Below, piece after piece: positions 7,316 through 12,358 of a stretch of DNA of 12,780 nt. The notes below the pieces were generated by a model. The model ran no database searches, was not told the origin of the DNA, and saw only the letters and a program-made list of their open reading frames with translations. Position 1 is the first letter of the stretch. Every line of letters starts with the position of its first letter. The stretch spans positions 1-12,780 of the forward strand of contig JACQCY010000044.1 of assembly GCA_016201355.1 (NCBI GenBank). The letters run 5' to 3'. The stretch is from Candidatus Yonathbacteria bacterium. GTDB taxonomy: Bacteria; Patescibacteriota; Minisyncoccia; Phycocordibacterales; UBA1550. The position numbers and the translations under genes are program-made.

Positions 7316-7651
7316 TTAACACAAGAATAATGAGTTTGCGAAACCAAAATAAAAAAGCCCCCAAGTGGTGAACAACCACAAGGGGACCTGTCTCCTCTGT
7401 TGACGAAATGCAAGCACCATCAGTGCTCCATTCACGCCAATCCCACTTGCGAGCGGGTGAACTAGCGCTTCCCAGTTCCCTTGCCAACCGATAACAATGG
7501 TTGCAGTCATGAGAACATAGGAAGCAACAGCAAGCACCCATGGAAATGGTTTCTCCTTCGCCCTCCCGTCGTAGATACCGACAGCGGTAGGAACGAAGGC
7601 GATAACCATTACCCCTTGTAGGAGCAGATTCGCCACTACACCGTCCGTCAT
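7316..7651 (-). CDS. Small polytopic membrane protein, unknown (distantly PQ-loop/SemiSWEET-like?)
   Basis: The protein has 111 residues with three or four hydrophobic segments, near 5-26, 38-60, 68-83 and 92-109. I do not recognise a named family. The size, the proline in the first segment (AFVPTAVGIYDG), the FPWVLAVASYVL segment and the VHPLASGIGVNGALMVLAF segment recall small PQ-loop (SemiSWEET-like) proteins, but the PQ dipeptide is absent, so this is only a suggestion. The ATG at 7651 overlaps by four bases (ATGA) the stop of a possible 23-codon ORF. The stop is 9 bases before scpB. The last 40-70 coding bases form a terminator-like hairpin followed by CTTTTTTATTTT, annotated separately. 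A longer open frame on the same strand starting at 7691 has Cys/Arg-rich composition and looks like a shadow. Confidence 0.7.
   Translation of the reverse strand: MTDGVVANLLLQGVMVIAFVPTAVGIYDGRAKEKPFPWVLAVASYVLMTATIVIGWQGNWEALVHPLASGIGVNGALMVLAFRQQRRQVPLWLFTTWGLFYFGFANSLFLC
7346..7385 (-). terminator. Terminator-like hairpin inside the 111-aa membrane protein gene
   Basis: On the minus strand CCCC-TT-GTGGT, loop TGTTC, ACCAC-TT-GGGG forms a 9-bp stem with one 2x2 TT mismatch, followed at once by GCTTTTTTATTTT. This resembles an intrinsic terminator. It lies within the coding sequence (codons for VPLWLFTTWGLFYF), ending some 30 bases before the stop, and upstream of scpB and dacA. Translating ribosomes would mask it, so it could act as an attenuator. 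It may instead be an accident of codons for hydrophobic residues. Confidence 0.35.
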
Positions 7652-7719
7652 CTTCCATACAACACCTTGTCAAATTCACCGACACGGACATCGCATATCC
7701 GAATGATTGAAACTTGCAT
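7648..7719 (-). CDS. Possible 23-codon ORF coupled to the membrane protein gene
   Basis: Reads MQVSIIRICDVRVGEFDKVLYGR and stops at a TGA that shares ATGA with the start of the 111-aa gene. Its ATGCAA start lies in a copy of the repeat that also carries the real ATGCAA start of the M23 gene, which is the main reason to take it seriously. There is no Shine-Dalgarno. It may be a leader peptide that couples translation, the remnant of a lost gene, or non-coding. Confidence 0.3.
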   Translation of the reverse strand: MQVSIIRICDVRVGEFDKVLYGR

Positions 7720-7740
7720 CCATTCTATTTACTACTTTCT
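7714..7740 (-). repeat. Stop-rich spacer repeat, copy 2 (after the DJ-1/PfpI gene)
   Basis: A 27-base near copy (24 of 27 matches) of 1727-1753. On the minus strand it reads AGAAAGTAGTAAATAGAAT followed by GGATGCAA. It lies just past the stop of the DJ-1/PfpI gene and follows a related partial copy (AGAAAGTAGAAATT) immediately 5' to it. As in copy 1, it leads into an ATGCAA. Confidence 0.5.
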
Positions 7741-7752
7741 AATTTCTACTTT

Positions 7753-8274
7753 CTATTCCCTCACTATCTCTGCTATCTTTTTGCCAAAATCACGCGCCGC
7801 GAGTGGGCCGTTTGCGGTAATAATAACACCGTCAGCAACCACCGGCGCATCTTCAAAAATAACACCGTATTTTTCAAAAATAGCGCCAAGCTCGCCGTCA
7901 TTGTCCCATCCCGTCGCGCGCTTCCCTTTCAGAACTCCCGCTTTTGCCAAAATGCGCGGAGAGATGCAAATAGCGCCATAAGGATAATTCTCCAGTTTCT
8001 GTGCCTCTTGAAAAATGCGCGTGGTTTCTTCATTATCCAAAGATTTCAAAGCGCCGGAACCCCCAATAGCAAAGACGCCATCATAGTCCGATAATCGCAC
8101 GCCCGCGAGAGTAATGTCAGGCATCACCTCTCCATTTTTATGAGAAAGCGCAGACAGCGCAAGCGGGGCTCCCGTAACCACCACAATCCCCTCCGCTTCA
8201 AGCTCTGTGCGCGTATCAAAATATTCTTTTACTTGAAATCCTTCTTGCGCGATAATCAATAAAATTCTTTTCAT
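7753..8274 (-). CDS. DJ-1/PfpI family protein (class I glutamine amidotransferase-like)
   Basis: 173 residues, typical for a single-domain DJ-1/PfpI protein. MKRILLIIAQEGFQVKEY opens the flavodoxin-like fold, with a candidate acidic partner near E11 or E17. YDGVFAIGGSGA at 64-75 is the conserved glycine loop. YPYGAICISPRILAKAG at 97-113 is the nucleophile elbow with C103, and DGVIITANGPLAARDFG at 148-164 is the C-terminal signature. Members include chaperones, glyoxalase or deglycase enzymes, and intracellular peptidases such as PfpI. The residue after the nucleophile is Ile, not the His of PfpI-type Cys-His pairs, which argues against a simple PfpI peptidase; the substrate cannot be predicted. 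The gene starts 25 bases after the scpA stop, across a stop-rich AT spacer, and is probably co-transcribed with scpA. Confidence 0.87.
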   Translation of the reverse strand: MKRILLIIAQEGFQVKEYFDTRTELEAEGIVVVTGAPLALSALSHKNGEVMPDITLAGVRLSDYDGVFAIGGSGALKSLDNEETTRIFQEAQKLENYPYGAICISPRILAKAGVLKGKRATGWDNDGELGAIFEKYGVIFEDAPVVADGVIITANGPLAARDFGKKIAEIVRE

Positions 8275-8299
8275 AATTGAGCGTATTATTGACTATTAA

Positions 8300-9055
8300 C
8301 TAATTACTATTGACTGTTCCATTCTCCCCATACTTCGGCGTATCCAAAACCCCTGTCTCCATTTGAATATCCGCGCCGTGGGACTCCTGCGTCACGGCAA
8401 TAATTCCCTGCTTCACCAGCTCAAGCATTGCGAGAAAGCTCACCATAATATTTATCTTTTCTTCCTTGCCCACGCCGGCAAATTCGCGAAACCCCATTTT
8501 GAGATTTTTTGTGATTCGTTTGGTCAATCGTTCCATCATCTTTTCGAGAGAGATGACTTTCTTAACCACGACTTTAGGAAGGGCTATCTTTTTAGGAAAG
8601 CGAAGGACCACATCGCGAAGTGACGCGAGAACGCTCGGTTGTGTAATCTCTGCGCTTGGGGCAAACACGATCTCACGCATACGCGTTTGGCTTTTTGGAA
8701 AAATAATATTTTTCCCAAACATATTTCTTATATGCGCGGAGAGTTCGCGAATACGCTGGTATTCTTTGAGGCGCGCCTCAAGCTCGTGAATATCTTGCGT
8801 CTCCTCGGCAGTGAGCGAAAGCGTAGGGAGAAGCGATTTTGATTTGATGAGGATAAGGGTTGACGCGACAATGAGAAAATTTGAGACAAAGTCTACCGGC
8901 AGTTTCTCATATTGTTTCAAATGGTTGATATAATCATCCGCAACCTGCGCGAGTGAAATCTCATTGATAAAAAGCTTGCGTTTTTCCACAAGGTCAAGCA
9001 AAAGCTCGAGTGGGCCTTCAAATTGCTCTAGTTTTATATTGTAGTCGTGGGACAT
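8300..9055 (-). CDS. scpA: Segregation and condensation protein A (ScpA kleisin)
   Basis: Kleisin subunit that bridges the SMC heads and binds ScpB dimers in the bacterial condensin complex. 251 residues, a usual size. The diagnostic N-terminus is IKLEQFEGPLELLLDLVEKR at about 7-26, followed by the SMC-neck-binding helices (ISLAQVADDYINHL; FVSNFLIVASTLILIKSKSL). A charged middle region comes next, then a C-terminal winged helix (INIMVSFLAMLELVKQGIIA) that should bind the SMC cap. The ATG at 9055 is preceded by TATGTAACAAG, with no Shine-Dalgarno and a TATAAT box only 11 bases upstream, so the transcript may be nearly leaderless. A terminator hairpin lies just upstream, making this the likely first gene of the scpA-pfpI-scpB-dacA string. 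Confidence 0.93.
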   Translation of the reverse strand: MSHDYNIKLEQFEGPLELLLDLVEKRKLFINEISLAQVADDYINHLKQYEKLPVDFVSNFLIVASTLILIKSKSLLPTLSLTAEETQDIHELEARLKEYQRIRELSAHIRNMFGKNIIFPKSQTRMREIVFAPSAEITQPSVLASLRDVVLRFPKKIALPKVVVKKVISLEKMMERLTKRITKNLKMGFREFAGVGKEEKINIMVSFLAMLELVKQGIIAVTQESHGADIQMETGVLDTPKYGENGTVNSN

Positions 9056-9066
9056 CTTGTTACATA

Positions 9067-9074
9067 ATTATATA
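9067..9074 (-). promoter_or_regulatory. Probable promoter -10 region of scpA
   Basis: The minus strand reads TGGTATATAAT here. It holds both a TATAAT hexamer (9067-9072) and an extended -10 reading (TGG before TATATA, 9069-9074). It is 11-13 bases before the scpA ATG and directly downstream of the terminator hairpin that ends the preceding gene. No good -35 is seen. Transcription would start about 4-6 bases before the ATG, giving a very short leader. Confidence 0.45.
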
Positions 9075-9093
9075 CCATCATACTTTTCTGCAC

Positions 9094-9150
9094 GATAAGT
9101 AGAAAAACAAGCGCCGTACCTTTTGGTCGCGCGCTTGTCATTTACTTATC
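9094..9150 (-). terminator. Intrinsic terminator of the 82-aa hypothetical gene
   Basis: On the minus strand ACAAGCGC (9131-9138) pairs perfectly with GCGCTTGT (9107-9114), followed by a T-tract (TTTTTCT). Inside, CG and ACC pair with GGT and CG around an AAAA loop. Outer arms GATAAGTA and TACTTATC (9143-9150 and 9094-9101) extend the palindrome to 57 bp. The outer arm contains the TAA stop of the 82-aa gene. It separates that gene from scpA. Confidence 0.75.
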
Positions 9151-9394
9151 TAACTTTACAGAAGTACATCCCGCTGAAATTGAATCTCAAAATATTCTCT
9201 GCTCCATCGGGAAGTTCCTTTGCTATGGTCACTTTCTGAGAGTGACCCACAATTGGACGCAATAATTCAAGGGTATTTGAAACTTCTTTAACACGGAATG
9301 GTCCCGGACCATATACTTTAGTAAAATCCGCATAATATTTATTTAGCGGATCTATGAGATCTCCGACCTTAAACAAACTTTGAAATTGTCCCAT
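9146..9394 (-). CDS. Hypothetical protein (82 aa) with its own promoter and strong Shine-Dalgarno
   Basis: Function unknown. The sequence begins MGQFQSLFKVGDLIDPLNKY and has a YGPGPFRVKEV segment at about 28-38, suggesting a small soluble beta-rich (SH3-like?) domain; there are no membrane segments. I recall similar short KVGDLIDP...YGPGPF proteins from Parcubacteria-type genomes, without known function. The start at 9394 is set by AAAGGAGG four bases upstream, the only strong Shine-Dalgarno in this window. The frame is open further to 9481, but those 29 residues lie in the leader and would ignore this site. A promoter (9477-9505), a roughly 75-base leader with TTGATAA repeats, and a terminator (9094-9150) mark it as a single-gene transcription unit between aspS and scpA. 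Confidence 0.75.
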   Translation of the reverse strand: MGQFQSLFKVGDLIDPLNKYYADFTKVYGPGPFRVKEVSNTLELLRPIVGHSQKVTIAKELPDGAENILRFNFSGMYFCKVR

Positions 9395-9412
9395 CACGCC
9401 TCCTTTATTGTC

Positions 9413-9430
9413 TTGATATTTTGTTATCAA
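9413..9430. promoter_or_regulatory. TTGATA-N6-TATCAA palindrome in the leader of the 82-aa gene, possible operator
   Basis: A perfect 6+6 bp dyad with a 6-base spacer lies 19 bases upstream of the ATG at 9394. On the minus strand its 5' arm contains TTGATAA, and two more TTGATAA copies occur in tandem at 9499-9505 and 9507-9513, overlapping the -35 box. Repeated sites around the promoter and leader suggest a protein-binding or RNA element. AT-rich chance similarity cannot be excluded. Confidence 0.35.
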
Positions 9431-9476
9431 CAATAGAGTTTCCTCATTCAATGAAAACTGAACTAACCTATAACAT

Positions 9477-9505
9477 AGCATATATTAATATGTGAAATTT
9501 ATCAA
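9477..9505 (-). promoter_or_regulatory. Sigma70-like promoter of the 82-aa hypothetical gene
   Basis: TTGATA (-35, 9500-9505) and TATGCT (-10, 9477-9482) are separated by exactly 17 bases on the minus strand, just past the aspS stop. Transcription would start near 9470 and give a leader of about 75 bases before the ATG at 9394. This is the most consensus-like promoter I find in the window. Confidence 0.5.
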
Positions 9506-9513
9506 CTTATCAA

Positions 9514-10920
9514 TTATTTCTTCGATTTCACAACCGCAACCCCAAGCTCCTGCAACTGCTCTGCACTCACCTCTCCCGGCGCGTCCATCATTAGGTCGCG
9601 ACCTTCGCCGGTCTTTGGGAATGCGATCACTTCGCGGATGTTTGGCTCACCCATAAGAAGCGTGATGAAGCGATCAAGCCCCCACGCAATACCGCCGTGC
9701 GGTGGCGCGCCGTATGAGAATGCATCAAGGATATGCCCAAAATCTTTTTTAATATTTTCCTCAGTGTGTCCCATAATTTCAAGCACCTTAATAAGCGCCT
9801 CAGAACGATGATTGCGGATACTTCCTCCGCCGATTTCAAATCCATTGAGCGCAATATCGTACTGCGTCGCTAAAATATTGCTAATGTCTTTCCTTTCCAT
9901 AAGAGATTTCATAAACTCTTCTTTTGGCGCAGAAAATGGATTATGGGTAAATGTCCACCCCCCTTCTTTATCCTTTTCAAAAAATGGAAAATCAATAATC
10001 CAACAAAAAGCGAGAAGGTTCGGGTCATTTTTGTTTTTTCTCAAATCAGGGTGGTCGTTGCCATATCTTTCCATTGCTTCTTTGTAGGTAAGGCGCGGAA
10101 AAGGAATGGTTTGTATTTTTTTCTCGGGAGCAAGCGTCCCCACGATCTCAATCAGAAGTTTTTCATTGAGCGTCATAATCTCTTCCTGTGACGCAAAAGA
10201 CATCTCCATATCAAGCTGAGTGAATTCCGGCTGGCGATCGCCACGCGTGTCCTCATCGCGCATACAGCGCGCTATTTGAAAATACTTTTCCATTCCCCCC
10301 ACCATCAAGAGTTGTTTGTACTGCTGGGGTGATTGAGGGAGAGCGTAAAATTTGCCCTGTTCAATGCGGGAAGGCACGATATAATCCCGCGCGCCCTCGG
10401 GGGTGGATTTCGTAAGGATAGGAGTCTCTATTTCTATAAATCCTTGTTTGGAAAGAAAATTACGAATAAAGAGTGTTATTTGGTGACGCATCCGCATATT
10501 GCGCTGGAGGCGAGGGCGACGCAAGTCAAGATAGCGATATTTGAGGCGTGTTTCCTCCCCTATTTCATGCCCATCGCTCGTCACATCCATCGGTGGTGTC
10601 TCTGCTTTATTCAACACTTCAATATTCAAAACTTCAAGCTCAATATCGCCGTTAAAAACATCGGGCTTGATATTTTTCTCGGGACGCTTGTTCACTTGCG
10701 CTTTGACCTCGACAACCCATTCTGGGCGCACAATCTGCGCGACCTCAAGCGCTTCCGTATGATTAGGAAGCACCACCGCTTGCGCCTTGCCACTTGCGTC
10801 TCGGAGATCAAGAAAAACCATTTTCCCTTGATCACGACGAACATCCACCCATCCTAGAGTGGTCACTTCCTCTCCGATATGCTTCTGTAAGTCTTTGATG
10901 TATGTTCGTTCCATAGTCAT
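9514..10920 (-). CDS. aspS: Aspartyl-tRNA synthetase (AspRS), bacterial type lacking the GAD insertion
   Basis: Class II synthetase charging tRNA-Asp; 468 residues against about 580-600 for bacterial AspRS. The N-terminal OB-fold anticodon domain spans about 5-105 (LGWVDVRRDQGKMVFLDLRD at 22-41). The catalytic core has YRYLDLRRP at 128-136, ETPILTKSTPEGARDY at 165-180, motif 2 RCMRDEDTRGDRQPEFTQLD at 218-237, and motif 3 GIAWGLDRF at 410-418. It is clearly the bacterial form (KEAMERYGNDHPDLR at 280-294), but the text passes from PDLR almost straight to LLAFCWIIDFPFFE. The roughly 100-residue GAD domain normally inserted there is missing and the reading frame is intact. Residue 31 is Gln; as I recall, Leu (discriminating) or His (non-discriminating) is usual at this position, so tRNA-Asn charging is undecided. 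The start at 10920 (MTMER) has no Shine-Dalgarno; Met3 is possible. Confidence 0.95.
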   Translation of the reverse strand: MTMERTYIKDLQKHIGEEVTTLGWVDVRRDQGKMVFLDLRDASGKAQAVVLPNHTEALEVAQIVRPEWVVEVKAQVNKRPEKNIKPDVFNGDIELEVLNIEVLNKAETPPMDVTSDGHEIGEETRLKYRYLDLRRPRLQRNMRMRHQITLFIRNFLSKQGFIEIETPILTKSTPEGARDYIVPSRIEQGKFYALPQSPQQYKQLLMVGGMEKYFQIARCMRDEDTRGDRQPEFTQLDMEMSFASQEEIMTLNEKLLIEIVGTLAPEKKIQTIPFPRLTYKEAMERYGNDHPDLRKNKNDPNLLAFCWIIDFPFFEKDKEGGWTFTHNPFSAPKEEFMKSLMERKDISNILATQYDIALNGFEIGGGSIRNHRSEALIKVLEIMGHTEENIKKDFGHILDAFSYGAPPHGGIAWGLDRFITLLMGEPNIREVIAFPKTGEGRDLMMDAPGEVSAEQLQELGVAVVKSKK

Positions 10921-10974
10921 TAATTTTAAGTTTTAAATTCTAAATTTTAAATGAAATCTAAATTACTGAATAGA

Positions 10975-11029
10975 AGTTACCAAGGGCGGGTCTTAATGCA
11001 TCACTCCCCAAGACCCGCCCTTGGTAACT
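10975..11029. repeat. Perfect 20-bp inverted repeat between the 87-aa gene and aspS
   Basis: AGTTACCAAGGGCGGGTCTT (10975-10994) and its exact complement (11010-11029) flank a 15-base loop. It is GC-rich in an otherwise AT-rich spacer and begins three bases after the stop of the 87-aa gene, so it may stop or stabilise that transcript. No T-tract follows on either strand, so it is not a classical terminator and could be a REP-like element. The remaining spacer up to aspS (10921-10974) is AT-rich, with TTTAAAATTTAGAATTTAAA-type low-complexity repeats. Confidence 0.65.
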
Positions 11030-11032
11030 CTC

Positions 11033-11296
11033 TTAGTGGTAAAGTTTACTGTCTATCTCCTTAAGAGCATCTGCGTGTGTTTCTTCGTCCACAAGGCGCT
11101 CAATGAAATTATATTCCGGATCATTCATAAGCTCATCAAATCGTCTTCCGTTCGCATCAATCCACACACCGGCAACATCATCCCCGCCCGCTTTTTGAAT
11201 GAGTTCAATCTGCGCCTTTTGTTTTATTTCAAAAAAATATTGCTGAGGATTGATCCTTTTCTCAACTCTATTTATAACTTTTTCTAAAAATCCCAT
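11033..11296 (-). CDS. Hypothetical protein (87 aa)
   Basis: Not recognised. A soluble, charged protein: an amphipathic N-terminal helix (MGFLEKVINRVEKRINPQQY), a middle segment with GGDDVAGVWIDANGRRFDEL that looks like a small alpha/beta unit, and an acidic helical C-terminus (FIERLVDEETHADALKEIDS). There is no signal peptide, membrane segment or cysteine. Its ATG is five bases after the trpS stop, so it is almost certainly co-transcribed with trpS. No Shine-Dalgarno is present. A 20-bp inverted repeat follows its stop directly. Confidence 0.7.
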   Translation of the reverse strand: MGFLEKVINRVEKRINPQQYFFEIKQKAQIELIQKAGGDDVAGVWIDANGRRFDELMNDPEYNFIERLVDEETHADALKEIDSKLYH

Positions 11297-11301
11297 ATTT
11301 T

Positions 11302-12273
11302 TTAATTTAATGTTAAGCCAGTTTTAACGCGCACCTCCTCCATTTTCTTTTGCGCTTTTGCGCGCGCAACCACTCCCCCCTCGTGGAGAATTTTCAAAAC
11401 CAATTCGGGGTTGCGTGCAATTTCCTCGCGTCGTTCGCGCATCGGCGCAATGAACGCGCGCATATTCTCATACAAAATATCTTTTGATTCTTTGTAACCG
11501 AGCCCCCCTTCTAAATAACGCTTGCGTACCTCGGGTAAATTTTTCGCATTGAGGAGTTCGTGGAAAGCGAACACTTTGCAGGTTGCGGTATCTTTTGGCT
11601 CATCCACACCCTTTGAGTCAGTGGGAATACCCATTATCGCCTTGCGTATTTCCTCGTCACTTCCAAAAAGAGGAATGACATTGCCATAGCTCTTGCTCAT
11701 CTTTCTGCCATCGGTACCCATCACCATCTTTACCTCATCGAGAATCATCGGCTCGGGAATTTTGAAAGTCTCGCCAAAAGTATGATTAAATTTCTTTGCC
11801 GTATCGCGCGCAATCTCAATATGCTGTTTTTGGTCGAGCCCCACGGGAATCACATCCGCGCCATAGATGAGAATATCCGCCGCCATCAAAATAGGATAAT
11901 CAAAAAGTCCGACATTCACTTCTTTATTTTTTGCCTCAGCGTCCTTGAACGCATGCGCGCGGGAAAGGTACGGCATGGTCGTAAGCGTATTAAAAATCCA
12001 CGCAAGCTCAGTAACCTCGGGAACATCGGATTGGAGAAAGAGCGTTGTCTTTTTGGGGTCAAGACCGATAGCGAGATAATCCATCGCCACATCAAGGGTG
12101 AGTTTTTTGAGGAGGGTGCCGTCCGACACGCTGGTCAGCGCATGGTAATTAGCAATAAAGATAAAGGGATTATATTCATCCTGAAAATCCACAAATTGAC
12201 GCATTGCGCCAAAATAATTACCAATATGCACTGTCCCTGTCGGCTTTACCGCCGAGAGTAATGTTTTCTTCAT
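11302..12273 (-). CDS. trpS: Tryptophanyl-tRNA synthetase (TrpRS)
   Basis: Class I synthetase charging tRNA-Trp in the cytoplasm; 323 residues, the normal bacterial size. It opens with the Rossmann fold SAVKPTGTVHIGNYFGAM (HIGH-type motif HIGN at 17-20). LFDYPILMAADILIYGADVI at 123-142 and PVGLDQKQHIEIARD at 143-157 are the tryptophan and adenylate-site signatures, and the KMSKS loop is intact at 191-195 (GRKMSKSYGN). The C-terminal helices carry the anticodon-binding region. The ATG at 12273 is preceded by TGGTAATAT, an extended -10 like sequence six to seven bases upstream, and no Shine-Dalgarno, suggesting a very short leader. The product ends in GLTLN and the next gene starts five bases later. 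Confidence 0.96.
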   Translation of the reverse strand: MKKTLLSAVKPTGTVHIGNYFGAMRQFVDFQDEYNPFIFIANYHALTSVSDGTLLKKLTLDVAMDYLAIGLDPKKTTLFLQSDVPEVTELAWIFNTLTTMPYLSRAHAFKDAEAKNKEVNVGLFDYPILMAADILIYGADVIPVGLDQKQHIEIARDTAKKFNHTFGETFKIPEPMILDEVKMVMGTDGRKMSKSYGNVIPLFGSDEEIRKAIMGIPTDSKGVDEPKDTATCKVFAFHELLNAKNLPEVRKRYLEGGLGYKESKDILYENMRAFIAPMRERREEIARNPELVLKILHEGGVVARAKAQKKMEEVRVKTGLTLN

Positions 12274-12358
12274 TCCCGTATATTACCAGAAAAAGGTGGG
12301 GGGGCAAAATGAATTACTAATTTTACTTAATAGTTGGGGCACCAAGTGGAAAGACTTT

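Noticed and set aside
7311..7691. 126-codon minus-strand frame overlapping the 111-aa membrane protein
   Set aside because: Cys/Arg/Gly-rich without hydrophobic or domain pattern, whereas the 111-residue frame has regular membrane segments.
9395..9481. N-terminal extension (29 residues) of the 82-aa protein
   Set aside because: The strong Shine-Dalgarno four bases before the ATG at 9394, and the promoter -10 box at 9477-9482 overlapping the extension's start codon, place this stretch in the untranslated leader.
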